64,000 bases of DNA from Helicobacter enhydrae (GCF_001693335.1 NZ_CP016503.1:496001-560000); one strand, 5' to 3'; shown: positions 37,866 through 48,336, counted from the first letter of the stretch. The notes: generated from the sequence alone by a model not told the origin. Numbers and translations are program-made.

Positions 37866-40390
37866 TGTTTGTCCTTTGTGATGTTAGATAACAAATCTCT
37901 AAGTTCTTGTGTATTGATTCTAGTTTGGAAGTTGATGATTATCTTGTCGCCTAAGTGTTCTTGCAGTTTTTCAAAAAACTTTTTGGCATATTGGATTTTG
38001 TGGCGTTCTTGTTGCGGGATCTTCTCTTCGCTCTCATAGCCTTTGGTTTCACAAATCAAAAAAATACTTTGATTTTCTCCCTGCTTGATGAGATAGGCAA
38101 AATCTGGCTCATAGTTTTTGTAAGGAGTGGGGATCGAAAACTTGGGGAGCTTGGCAAAAACCTTGATTGTGTAGTCATCTATGGATTGTGGATCTTTGGT
38201 GATGACTTGTTTTTCTATATCGCTATCATAAACCACTTGCTCATAGAGATAATTGGCAGGAGATATTTCATCATCCAAATGTCGCCCTAGTTTTTCACAC
38301 AAGATTTCTTTTTTGGGTGTGCCATCTACATCAAACAACAAATCCGTATTGCTGATTTGCGTTTGTGCAAAATCATAAGAAACGCTTGAGATCACATTGG
38401 TGTGGATGTTGTCTTGGATAATTTTTTTGAGCTCTCCCAAAGCCTGTTTGGGATTTTGGGCTAGTTTGCTTGAGTCAAGCTTGGCATAGAGTTTGAGCAA
38501 AAAATTGAGGGGGAGTTTTTCACTTTTGGCAAATTCAAGATAATTTTGCATCATCAGGGCTTGATTTGCAAAAACTTGATCGCATTGTTTTTCGTCTTTG
38601 AGATATTCGATTTTGCCACTTTGGGGATTGAGGTGTTTGGAAGTGATCATTATGCTTTGGGGTGTGATAGACATCTTGTTGAAAGCATCTGCAATGCTTG
38701 CGATAAGAGAATCTAGTGCGATTTCTTTGTAAGTGATTGTTGCTTTTTGATTGATTGTATGCCATAACTCTTTGAAATCTTGTGCAAGATTTTTTCTGAT
38801 CTTTGTAGCAGGGCGTTTTTTGTTGGCATCATTGATTTGTTTGTATCGATTGGTAGAGGCTTTGAAATATTCTATGCTGGTTTGATAGCGTTCTTCACCC
38901 AACATAGCGATAAAAGCCTCTTTTTCTTCTTGTAGCACAGAGATAATGGGCTTGATGATTGGATAATCATTTTCGTCGCTTTCGATAGCTTGGCTGATTC
39001 TTCTTAAATGGTAGATAAAATCATCTGCTTGATTTGGAGAGAATTTTAGCTGGTGGATGAGAATACCTCTTGAAAGGCTCCTTTGATTGAAAGCAAAGCT
39101 TGATTCCTGAACCTCTTGCTGCAATTCTTCGATAAACAAGCCCTCCTCTCCACTGATCAACACATCTAGAGCATTCACATCATAAAAGGCATTGTCATCT
39201 CCATTGCAATATTGATGCGTGATTCTTGAACCATTTTGATTGACTGCGAGTCTAAGCCCTCTTCCCACTTGCTGATGACGACTTGTCTGTGAGGCGGAAC
39301 TTGCAAGCTTGACAATGGTGAAAATATTTGGATTGTCCCACCCCTCTTGCAAAGCCCAAACGCTAAAAATAAAACGCAAGGGGGTATCAAGAGAGAGGAG
39401 CTGTTCTTTTTCCTCTAGGATCAGCTTCACCCCTTGAGCTTCTTTTTCATCATTACTTCCCTTGTCTCCACTGAAATATCCACCATCAACACAAAGTTTG
39501 TTTTCCTTGTCAAAATCTTTTTCAAGATAGGCTCTGTATGTTGGCGAAAGAGTGGATTGAGCCAAAATTTCCCTGCGTTTTTGGAGATAGAGTTCCTCAA
39601 AGATTGCTTTGATTCTTGGTTTCTTGTCGGGATTGTTTTTGTCTTCTCTAAAATCATCAATATGTGGAATAAAAAAGAGTGTTAAGGCTTTAATCCCTTG
39701 AGAAAACAAATGCTCCTCTTTTGCAAAATGCAAATCAATGGCTTTGGCAATAAGATGTTTGATTTGATGATCATCGAGTTGATAGGCATTGCCTAGTTTT
39801 TGGATTGTTGCTCCATTGCTAAGAAAAATCGAATCTTTTTTGCTTCTCAAAATCTCCACATCGTTCCATTGTGGATAATGCAGGATTTGTCCCAAAGATT
39901 CCCCAAAAGACACTCTTGCTTTATGAGTGACATTGTCTATCACATAAGAAAAAGTGGCATTTCTGCTATTGAAATCAATCAGTTTGGGCATAAGGGAATC
40001 TTCAAAAAGCGTATGCACATTGATTTGTTTGACCAAATAGCGTTGGAAAGCACTTGCACTATCAAGGCAATAAGCAAGATTGCTAAGTTGATATTCCTCC
40101 TCTTGTGGAAAAGTCGCACCAAAACGAAAATGCAAGGTTTGGAAGTCTTGAAAAACTGCGTTGAATTTTTCTCCTTTTAACAAGTGGGGCTCATCAATAA
40201 AACAAATGGGCTGAAATGCCATAATGGATTGCAAAAGTGTTTTGTCACTAAACAGATTCTCATCTTGTCTCTTCAAGCGATTGACACTTTTATCAATGGC
40301 ACTATTAGTCAGCACCAAAACAGAAAGCTCTTGAGTGTTTTTGAGATAGCCATTGATGATTGCTTTCAAAGATTTTTCATCATTGTAATA
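37862..40390 (-). pseudogene. res: Type III restriction endonuclease Res, C-terminal part (cut by transposon)
   Basis: An open frame of about 840 codons continues to the transposon edge. It carries helicase motif II as DEPH, motif VI in QQVGRGLRLAVN and a C-terminal PD-(D/E)XK nuclease, with YEPDFAYL and CETKGY. The ATPase Walker A part is missing here; it is found at 49.4-49.6 kb, beyond the 8.8-kb insertion. Reading YNDEKSLKAIING directly at the junction matches the other fragment once a single copy of the 8-bp duplication is kept. There is no plausible native start, so this piece is unlikely to be expressed. Confidence 0.92.
40383..40390 (+). repeat. Target-site duplication, left copy
   Basis: TTGTAATA immediately precedes the transposon end GGCTCTG; the same 8 bases follow the other end at 49219-49226. 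Eight-base duplications are the IS1595-family norm. Confidence 0.92.
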
Positions 40391-41510
40391 GGCTCTGTTA
40401 CAATAAACTATTGATTTTTAAACTTCATTTTGTTATAATCCCCAAATTTAAAAGAACCATACTAAATTAAAAGGTAATAAAATGACAACCAACAAAGCAG
40501 AGCTTGAAATCATAAAACAGCTTTTTAATGCTCTTAGTGATGATGATAAAAAATCCTTTCTAAAATCTCTTAAATCAAAAAAAGAAATAAGTAAAAAACT
40601 AAATTTTACAAGAGAATTAAAAGAATGCCCCCATTGCAAATCAACACACTTTGTAAAAAATGGTAAAGTGCAAGGCAGACAAAGATTTATGTGTATGGAT
40701 TGCAAAAAAACATTTACCCATACAAATAACACTATTTTTTATGGTGTCAAAAAAGATATTAAAGTGTGGAAAAAATACATTCATTGTATGATTGAAAAAT
40801 ATTCTCTTAGAAAAACAGCTCAAATCTGTAATATTTCTCTTCCTACTGCTTTTGCTTGGAGACATAAGATTTTAGATAGTCTGCAAGAAATGATGAATAC
40901 AATAGAACTCAATGGAATCATAGAAGCAGATGAAACTTTTTTTCCTTTATCATTCAAAGGCAATCATAAAAATTTTAATCTACCACGCTTAGCTAAGAAA
41001 AGAGGCACAGCAAACACTAAGCGTGGTTTATCAAAAGAACTTGTTTGCATACCTGTTCATCACGATGGGCTATCAGTTTGGAGAATCCCAAATCTTAGAA
41101 AACCAAAGCTCACAGATTTACAAAAGGTTATTCACAATAAAATTGCACAAGAGAGTATCTTTGTAACAGATGGTTTTAGAGCCTATCTTAAAGTTTCTCT
41201 TGATATGAATCTCAATCATATTCGTATCCCTAGAAATAGATATAAACTAGGAGCATTTAATATTCAAACAATCAATAATTATCACAGCAGATTAAAAGCT
41301 ATGATAATTTACAATTTCAAAGGAGTTTCTACAAAGTATCTTAATAATTATCTTGTCTATCATAACTTTGTGAATTTTGCAAAAGAGACACAAAGAGATA
41401 AAGAGCAAATACTTCTTAATCATATAGTAAATACAAATTGTATTAGTCAGAGTGTAGAAGTGTCAAATAGATCAGCAATACCACTTTTGGTAGCGTAAAT
41501 AATATGGAAT
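40391..41510 (+). mobile_element. IS1595-type element, left copy
   Basis: Contains the outer terminus at 40391, a promoter-like pair (TTGATT 40411-40416, TATAAT 40434-40439, 17-nt spacing) and a full-length transposase. The inner end is not defined: no inverse of GGCTCTGTTAC is visible after the transposase stop at 41498, so the right boundary given is approximate. Confidence 0.8.
40482..41498 (+). CDS. IS1595-family (ISXO2-like) transposase, full length
   Basis: 338 residues. The N-terminal zinc ribbon has C49, C52, C71 and C74 (CPHCKSTHFVKNGK...CMDCKKTF); a helix-turn-helix follows. The DDE-type core has D150 in GIIEADETFF and D230 in FVTDGFRAY, with the third catalytic position expected in the INNYHSRLK region near 265. 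The C-terminus SNRSAIPLLVA is family-like. AAAGG precedes the ATG. This copy appears intact and could move itself and the composite unit. Confidence 0.92.
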   Translation: MTTNKAELEIIKQLFNALSDDDKKSFLKSLKSKKEISKKLNFTRELKECPHCKSTHFVKNGKVQGRQRFMCMDCKKTFTHTNNTIFYGVKKDIKVWKKYIHCMIEKYSLRKTAQICNISLPTAFAWRHKILDSLQEMMNTIELNGIIEADETFFPLSFKGNHKNFNLPRLAKKRGTANTKRGLSKELVCIPVHHDGLSVWRIPNLRKPKLTDLQKVIHNKIAQESIFVTDGFRAYLKVSLDMNLNHIRIPRNRYKLGAFNIQTINNYHSRLKAMIIYNFKGVSTKYLNNYLVYHNFVNFAKETQRDKEQILLNHIVNTNCISQSVEVSNRSAIPLLVA

Positions 41511-41515
41511 AAACA

Positions 41516-41869
41516 ATGACTAGAAAAAAAATTATTGATACAAGTGGGGCTGATTATCAAATAGAAAATATAGAAAATGGTGAATATAGTTATGTAAAAG
41601 CCTTTAAAAATAGTTGGGGAGGGGGGCGTAAAGAGCTTGAAGAATTAGTCGGACATTCAGTTAAACATTTTAAACCTGACATACGGTTTGCAAAAAATGA
41701 TTTTGTGATATTGGTAGAAACAAAACAAAGATTTGCAATTGCAGATGAAGAACAGCCTAAAGAAATAGTAGTATATCATGTTATAAATATTGATGTGGGA
41801 CAATATAAATGCTCTATATTGTGTTGGAATATCTTACTTAAAGTACTTATTAAAATTGATTGGTGGTAA
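41516..41869 (+). pseudogene. Probable N-terminal fragment of a nuclease/methylase-type protein
   Basis: 117 codons starting 17 nt after the transposase stop. Residues to about 80 contain SWGGGRKELEELV, KPDIRFAKND and ILVETKQRF, with the spacing D-x(n)-E-x-K of a PD-(D/E)XK nuclease fold, as at the N-terminus of some HsdR or large DNA methylases. After IADEEQ the sequence loses similarity in character (VVYHVINIDVGQYK...) and ends in hydrophobic residues, suggesting a junction with unrelated DNA. No good ribosome binding site. Likely a truncated remnant from an earlier rearrangement. The family call is inference. Confidence 0.5.
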
Positions 41870-41874
41870 AAATT

Positions 41875-43644
41875 ATGACAGATAATATTCAAAGCCTCTT
41901 GGCTTCTGTGGCAACCTATAAAGTTTTTTTAAATAAAAGAAAACAACAGGATGAGATTCTTTTTATTTTTTGTCAACAGGTAATTTGTGAATATTTTTTG
42001 GCAAAACCCTTTAATTTAGGAGAACTCAATAAAAAAATTCAAGATACATTTGGATTAGACATTCCTATTTTTGCACTTCAAGATGCAATTCAAAGAAAGG
42101 GAAAGAAGTTTATTAAGAGAGATGAAACTGGTTATAAAGTGGTTAACAATGAAATAAAATCAACTTCAATTGAACTTGAAGAAACTCGCAAATCTTATTG
42201 TAATTTTTTAAAAGAAATATCACCTTTAAAAAATGATAGAAATTTTGACAAAAATCTTTATTCTTTTTTGCTTGAAGGTAATAAAGATAATAACAAGATT
42301 GATCGAGAATGGCTTTTAGATTTTAGTAAAATTTTGGAGGAACATAAAAATTTTAAGGAAAACATAGAGATTATGAAACAAGGCTTGATTCTATATGAGG
42401 GTCTATCAAATAAAATAGATGCAAAAAGAAACAATAGAGAAAAGATTATTTTATTTCTTGATACAGAAATTTTATTTCATGCTGCAGGATATAACAAGGG
42501 TGAGTATAAGAAAATTTTTGATGCCTTTTTTAAATTGGTTAAAAAATATGGATATCTTTTATTGCCCTTGCATTATACTGACATAGTTGAAAAAGAAGTT
42601 AGAGATATTTTTGAAGCAGCAAAATATCACAAAAAAAATAAAAATTTAAACTACATTCCAACATCTGTTATGGAATACTTGATGAGTAATTTTGAGGATG
42701 ATGGTGCAATTGAAACAGAATAATCAAATTTCTTTTATCGGTTAAAAAAAGAATTTAATATCACTCGTTATTCTTTAAGCTATGAGGCATTACTTAAACA
42801 GAATGCAGATTATAATATTGAAGATATAACAACACGAGATAAATTTATTGAGAATGGAAAAACAGAGGAAGAAGTTGATTTTTCTTTAAAATCTTTGAGT
42901 TTTGTTAGTATGGTTAGAAAAGATAATCCTTCATATTTATTTAGCTCCAAAGCTTTGTTAATTAGTGATACAGGTCTAACAAATAGCATAGCATGGAGTG
43001 AAGAAATTATGCGTGAAAAGAAAATTCCTCTATCAAATAAGCTTGTGTTCTTTACAACAAAGTTGTGGGAGTTTTTGGAAATTAATCTTGGTGAAAAAGT
43101 GGAATGTGATATTTTTGATCCAATCTTTAATCTACATTTTATATTTAAAAAATATTTAAATGAAGATATTTTAACGCAATATGCTAGAGCTAAAGAAAAC
43201 TATAAAAAGAATAAAGACCGTGAAATGTTGATACAAGAAGTAACCGATATTCAAGACAAGATGAAAACCATATCCGAATGCAATGATCTCAAAGAATTGA
43301 GAGAAATGATTATTCCTTCCCCTGAAATTGAAGAGTTTAGAAAGATAGGAGAATATAAGATTTATCGGGCTGAAAAGCGTGGTTTTGAAAAAGCGTTGGA
43401 ATTAGTAAAAGCAGAACGCATTTTAAGAAGGCAGGAAACTCGCTTTTCTAGGCGTATTAAATGCAGAACTATCAAGATAAAAAGAACAATAAAAAGAATA
43501 GTAAATAATACACTGACAGCTTTTGCTAATTTTATTCAGAAGATTAAGAATCACTGGGTACTAACTATCATGGCAATCATTAGTATCATTGCCTCTTTTT
43601 ACTCCAATGCAATAAAAAAAATGCTTGAATGGCTGATAGAATGA
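41875..43644 (+). pseudogene. PIN-like/membrane-anchored protein interrupted by an in-frame TAA
   Basis: A continuous reading frame of 590 codons is broken once by TAA at 42721-42723; on both sides the same frame is open and of similar composition. Before the stop, FLDTEILFHAAGY (D196) and HYTDIVEKEVRDIFE (E239/E241) resemble the first two acidic motifs of PIN-type nucleases. After it, LLISDTGLTNSIAW resembles a later acidic motif. The C-terminus is basic, then has one transmembrane helix (WVLTIMAIISIIASFY). The partner gene starts inside the last codons (ATGA). The family is not recognised; the PIN reading is inference. As written it is a pseudogene unless the stop is read through or an error. 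Confidence 0.55.
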
Positions 43645-44324
43645 TATATAAAAACCTTGAAGCAAGAAAAAAAGATTTTGTTCCACCAAATACCAAATCT
43701 ATTTGTAATAATAGAACGCTAACATCTGGAAAGGCATATTTTTTATTTGATAAAGATACAGGTAAATTTTTTGGATATGCAGGGAAAGAGTGTGTAAGTC
43801 AATATACAAATACTGATTTGAGCACTATTCCAGACTTAACAAAATCACTTCTTGTAAATTTTGAAAAAAACATTAAAACTGTTGGAAATAAAACAAATCA
43901 TCAATCAGTCAATAAAAATAAAGATAGAGCTGATGCGATAACCTATTTGCTTTTAAGGCAAGAAGTAATGAGTGAATTTAATGGCATTAAATATGATGTT
44001 CTTGAAAATTATTACAAAACATACATGAAGTCTCTTGAGCTTTTAGATGATGCTGTTAGACATATTTTAAATATAGAAAAGAAACTCCCAAAATTTAGAT
44101 TAAACCATTTATTGACTTGTTATGCCTATGAATACAAAATAGGAGTAGCAATGGAATATGTAGCTGAAGAAAAAAAAGAGTTTTTGAAAAGCATTCAATC
44201 GCATTTAAGAAATCATTACACATTGAGTAAAGAACAAATAAATGGTTTGAAAAAGTGGTTTCAATTCATAAAATGCAAAGAAATTAGAGAAGCAAAATTA
44301 CAAAGATTCTATTATCCTGAGTAG
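43641..44324 (+). CDS. Hypothetical protein coupled to the PIN-like gene
   Basis: 227 residues. The ATG at 43641 overlaps the upstream stop (ATGA), so the two genes are translationally coupled. The N-terminal 50 residues have a strand-rich pattern with two cysteines (KSICNNRTL and GKECVSQY), which could be half of a metal site. The rest is mostly helical and rich in K, N and E, and the C-terminus is basic. No family recognised. Codon use is A/T-rich like the rest of the cargo. With the preceding gene it forms a two-gene module carried beside restriction-modification genes; a defence function is a guess from context. Confidence 0.6.
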   Translation: MIYKNLEARKKDFVPPNTKSICNNRTLTSGKAYFLFDKDTGKFFGYAGKECVSQYTNTDLSTIPDLTKSLLVNFEKNIKTVGNKTNHQSVNKNKDRADAITYLLLRQEVMSEFNGIKYDVLENYYKTYMKSLELLDDAVRHILNIEKKLPKFRLNHLLTCYAYEYKIGVAMEYVAEEKKEFLKSIQSHLRNHYTLSKEQINGLKKWFQFIKCKEIREAKLQRFYYPE

Positions 44325-44370
44325 GCAGAATAGCAAATTTAAAGAAAGTATATTCTCCTCGCCACTTTGT

Positions 44371-44659
44371 CTCTTTTTGGGAAAGCTTATGATGGTTTAG
44401 TGGATTATGGAGCTAAAGAACATTATAGAATAAAACATTACAAAAGTGAATTTACAAAAGGAAAAAAGCATATTAATGGAATTGAAAATTTCTGGGGATA
44501 TGCAAAACATAGACTTTTCAATTTAAAGGAATAAAAAAAGAGAATTTTTATTTGCATTTAAAAGAATGTGAGTTTAGATATAATACTAAAAACAATCAAG
44601 AGGATCTTTACAAAAAACTATTAAAATTGATAAGAAAAAATCCTCTTAAGTTATTTTGA
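44371..44659 (+). pseudogene. IS1595-type transposase remnant, C-terminal part, frameshifted
   Basis: Translation from about 44380 gives KAYDGLVDYGAKEHYR, then HINGIENFWGYAKHRLFN, the third catalytic region and C-terminus of a different IS1595-group transposase. The frame breaks near 44525 and resumes in another frame with IKKENFYLHLKECEFRY and IRKNPLKLF before a TGA. The N-terminal two thirds are absent. It overlaps the hsdS stop on the other strand by 9 nt. The stretch 44325-44370 holds nothing recognisable. It shows that this cargo was assembled by more than one insertion. Confidence 0.75.
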
Positions 44660-45946
44660 GCTTAAATCATTTATAATTTTCTCTCTTAGCAAATTTAATT
44701 CTGTCGAAAATTTTTCTATTTTTTTATCTATATTGGTAAGTCTTAACATAAGATTATCTTGCTCTGCAATAAGTGGTAGTGAAATATCAATATCTAAAAG
44801 TTTTTGTTCATTGATTCTTTTGCGCCCTGTTGTTCCACTGCTTAATGAATTAAATATTTCTATATAGTAAGGTGTTTTTAAAATCATAATCAAAAATTTA
44901 TCATTAACAACATTTCTATTTATATCAAAATTTAAAAAATCTGCTGTCACTATAGCATTGTCTAATTCATCATCAACTATACCAAAAGAACCATTTCTAG
45001 CATCTATTTTTGAGATTAAAAACTGCCCTTTATTGATTACAAACTGATTTTTAGTTCTTATATTTTCACCAAAAACATTATCACGCAATGATAAGCCCTT
45101 TGCTTTTGTTTTTACTCTAACCCTTTTATATAATGTTTTATCGATTATCTTAACCCTATTTAGTTTTCTTGTTAAAAAATAACTAAATTTATATTTTGGA
45201 TATGAACTTACAAATTCGTTTAGTTCAACCACATTGCTTTTATAATCAAATAATTTTAGGTCTTTATAGCAAACGACTTTTGTACCTGTTTTATTTAAAA
45301 CTTGAGTGTTTGTATCTATTTCTAGCACCTTGCTAATACATTCATTAATCTCTTTTTCAATTCCTATTTTTACATCTTGCAAAATTTTAATTTCATTCTC
45401 CATTGCCTTTAGATCGTTAATGATTTTGTTTTGAAAAGAAAGCGGAGGAAGTGGTATTTGCAAGGTTTTAATAAAGTTAAATTTACTCTCTGTTTTTATA
45501 CCTTTGATTCGTTTTGTAGCTATGTATTCTAAATATGAGCTTTGTTTTAGTATTAAATACAAAAATTCTTTATTTATCATTTCTTCATTGATAATATAAG
45601 GCTGATAATGTGTAGAAGCATAGATTCTGCCTTCCCTGCAAATTGCAACAGCACCTTGATGAAAATTTATATTTGACACAAGTAAATCTCCATTATATAC
45701 AGCATACATATCCATTCTAGTCTTTAATTCTTTTCTTAACTCAATATGTGATGAAGAAAATGGAATTTTGGCAACTATTGGTGTTATACCATCATATTCA
45801 TTTGGTTTTATTTTCTCTTTTCTTGGTACTAGAATTTTTTCTAAGTATTCAAGCTTAAATTTAGATTTTAAATCCTGTGTTCCAAAATGAAAACCAGTAT
45901 CCCAACGAATAAAATCCTTAAATCTAACAACTTTTACACTACTCAT
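44651..45946 (-). CDS. Type I-like specificity (S) subunit
   Basis: 431 residues with two target-recognition halves, each followed by a helical spacer. The first half ends IPLPPLSFQNKIINDLKAMENEIK, the second ISLPLIAEQDNLMLRLTNIDKKIE; these are typical HsdS conserved regions. DNA specificity cannot be predicted. It starts 8 nt inside the end of the fused nuclease-methylase gene, so the two subunits are made together. The last bases overlap a transposase remnant on the opposite strand, without loss of the family C-terminus. Confidence 0.88.
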   Translation of the reverse strand: MSSVKVVRFKDFIRWDTGFHFGTQDLKSKFKLEYLEKILVPRKEKIKPNEYDGITPIVAKIPFSSSHIELRKELKTRMDMYAVYNGDLLVSNINFHQGAVAICREGRIYASTHYQPYIINEEMINKEFLYLILKQSSYLEYIATKRIKGIKTESKFNFIKTLQIPLPPLSFQNKIINDLKAMENEIKILQDVKIGIEKEINECISKVLEIDTNTQVLNKTGTKVVCYKDLKLFDYKSNVVELNEFVSSYPKYKFSYFLTRKLNRVKIIDKTLYKRVRVKTKAKGLSLRDNVFGENIRTKNQFVINKGQFLISKIDARNGSFGIVDDELDNAIVTADFLNFDINRNVVNDKFLIMILKTPYYIEIFNSLSSGTTGRKRINEQKLLDIDISLPLIAEQDNLMLRLTNIDKKIEKFSTELNLLREKIINDLSSK

Positions 45947-48260
45947 TAAAATTACTCCACGAGATTTTATACTCTTTTATAAACTCTTTAAATAGTGTTG
46001 CTATGCCTTTTTCTTTTATCTTTTCATCATATTTATTAGTTTTATCATCATAAACATTCTCTTTAATATCTACTAAATCATTTGCTATATTTTTACCTGT
46101 TTCACCTGTACTTGTTATACCCGTATGCTCTGCGTGAGCTAAAAAGATAGGATAATCAAAGTTCTCTTTGGCTCTTTGCCAAGCAGTGTCAATAATCTGC
46201 TTGTCTAAAATTGCCAATTCTTTTTTTGCTTTTGCTTTATCATCTTTGCCAAACTTTGCTATTTCTCCTTTTTTTACCTTATAGTCTATGATAGTTTTTA
46301 AATTTGAAATCTTGCTAGTGTTCTCATTGTATAAATCAGCTGTATGTTGTGCTACTAAATTATCCCATTTTCTCTTGTCATTGTCGCTAAACTTTTGCAC
46401 GAATAAAATAGAAGTTTTTGCACTTGCTTTGCTAGATTTAAAAGTCGCTTCTCCAAGTGATACAACAGCTCTTATAAAGGCACGCCCCTCAACAAATTTA
46501 CGCACATATTCAGTATCGCTTGAATTTAAAATCGTTTCAGGCAAAACTATACCAAGTCTGCCATTTGGTTTTAATAAATCCAAACAGCGATTTATAAATA
46601 AATGTTCTGTTTTATCGGCTATCAAATTTGGTTTTAACTCAAACAGACTAGCAATAGGCTTACCAATATTTGTTAGAACTTTTAATTGTGCTTTTTGATA
46701 GGTTTCTTTACCATATCTCTGGTAATATTCTTTAACATATTCGGAAAATTCGGCTTTTGGAACTATTTTTTCATTTGGATTGTCTGCTAGTTCATTTTGA
46801 GTAGCAAATCGCATAACACTATTCTCTGGCTCTATCAAATCATCTTTACTCACTTGTGAACCAAATGGTGGATTTGTAAGGATAACATCAAAACGATTTT
46901 CAAAGATACCATTTACATTTAAAAGTCCATCGTGTTCGTGGATACCACCGTGTCCATCTCCGTGCATAATCATATTCATTTTGGAAGTTTGTGCCATTCT
47001 AGGCGAAGCATCAGTGCCAAATATACAAAGATTTGATAGTTTGTGAAGCCTTGTACCATTTTTTGTATTGTCTAGTTCTTTTTGCAATTTGTCATACTCA
47101 TCTTTCAAACGCTTTGCTTGTTCGTTCGTAATATCTTCATCTTCCTTATCTCTTAATAAATCTCTTTTAAATTTTTCATACTTGTTAACAATATCCTTTT
47201 GAATATCGTGCCTAATCTTATTAAAAATATTGATTAAAAATCCTCCACTTCCACTACTTGGATCACAACAAACTTCATTTTCACAAGGATTTACAACTTC
47301 TACCATAAAATCAACCACGCTTCGCGGTGTAAAAAATTGTCCTAGTTCTCCACGAAATGTAATGCCCAAAAACTTCTCATAAGCTATACCTTTGATGTCT
47401 ACAGAAGTAAGTGATAGATTATAAATTTCAAGCTCTTTGATAATTTTTTTCGTTGTAGTTTCTTTTAATTTAATCTCATCGGTGCTTAGAAAAATTTGAT
47501 CTTTTGCAAATCCTTTCTTTGTGTTTTCAAAAAGCGTTTTTATGGCAGTAGAATTTGGAGCAACCATAGGACTATTTTGTATATTATCTATATATGCAAG
47601 AGTAAAAACATTCTCTTTAAGTTCATTTTTTAAAAGAACTCTTTCAACATACACTTTCATAAACAGTACTTTTGAAATTTCATCAAAAGCATCAGCAGGA
47701 TCTAGTTTATCCGCACTTCTTATTATGTTGTGGCACTTATCAAGCAGTTTAGCAAATTCATCTTCTTTAAAAGCAACAAGGGAGTTTAATAAACTTTCTA
47801 CTTGTTTATCACTATCACCATTTTTTGGAATATTGGAAATCTCAATAGTATGTCCAGGCATTTTGTCTTTTATGACTTTAAAAAATCTAGTTTCTTTTGA
47901 GTTGTGTGTCACAAAAAATGGAGCATTTGTATATCTTGCATAATTTTCGCCTTGATAATAATCATTTGTATCAATCGTAATATTATCAGCCTTACACTCT
48001 ATGATAATAAGAGGAGTCTTGCTATTGTTTTTATCATCGATACTTCGCCAAATGACTATATCAGCTCTTGCATTGCCTCCTCCTCGTACATTTTTAGATA
48101 CTGACAATTCCTCTTCCATTTGATTTAGGTCATAACCATATTCATTTACAAGTTTGCATACGAAATTTTGACGAACTATTTCTTCAGGTTTCGAAACAAG
48201 CCATTTTTGTCTTATATAACTATAAATATCACCTTGATCATTAAAATTTATTTCTAGCAT
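45939..48260 (-). CDS. Fused restriction nuclease-adenine methylase (BcgI-like or HsdM with HsdR-N domain)
   Basis: 773 residues. The N-terminal about 160 residues form a PD-(D/E)XK-type domain (HSDR_N-like) with D67, E88 and K90 in ARADIVIW and PLIIIECKAD. The methylase follows: QFFTPRSVVDFM, SAM motif DPSSGSGGFLI (333-343) and catalytic NPPF (463-466). A charged coiled-coil insert lies at about 350-400. With a separate S subunit and no HsdR gene next door, the layout fits a type IIB/BcgI-like enzyme that cuts and methylates, though a type I M subunit is the alternative. The ATG at 48260 has AAGGA 7 nt upstream; ATG at 48266 is also possible. Confidence 0.85.
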   Translation of the reverse strand: MLEINFNDQGDIYSYIRQKWLVSKPEEIVRQNFVCKLVNEYGYDLNQMEEELSVSKNVRGGGNARADIVIWRSIDDKNNSKTPLIIIECKADNITIDTNDYYQGENYARYTNAPFFVTHNSKETRFFKVIKDKMPGHTIEISNIPKNGDSDKQVESLLNSLVAFKEDEFAKLLDKCHNIIRSADKLDPADAFDEISKVLFMKVYVERVLLKNELKENVFTLAYIDNIQNSPMVAPNSTAIKTLFENTKKGFAKDQIFLSTDEIKLKETTTKKIIKELEIYNLSLTSVDIKGIAYEKFLGITFRGELGQFFTPRSVVDFMVEVVNPCENEVCCDPSSGSGGFLINIFNKIRHDIQKDIVNKYEKFKRDLLRDKEDEDITNEQAKRLKDEYDKLQKELDNTKNGTRLHKLSNLCIFGTDASPRMAQTSKMNMIMHGDGHGGIHEHDGLLNVNGIFENRFDVILTNPPFGSQVSKDDLIEPENSVMRFATQNELADNPNEKIVPKAEFSEYVKEYYQRYGKETYQKAQLKVLTNIGKPIASLFELKPNLIADKTEHLFINRCLDLLKPNGRLGIVLPETILNSSDTEYVRKFVEGRAFIRAVVSLGEATFKSSKASAKTSILFVQKFSDNDKRKWDNLVAQHTADLYNENTSKISNLKTIIDYKVKKGEIAKFGKDDKAKAKKELAILDKQIIDTAWQRAKENFDYPIFLAHAEHTGITSTGETGKNIANDLVDIKENVYDDKTNKYDEKIKEKGIATLFKEFIKEYKISWSNFNE

Positions 48261-48336
48261 ATCCATTTCCTTATTTTTTATCTGCATTTATAGCAATACT
48301 TTGAATGAAATTTTAATTTATTTTATAAGATTTAAT

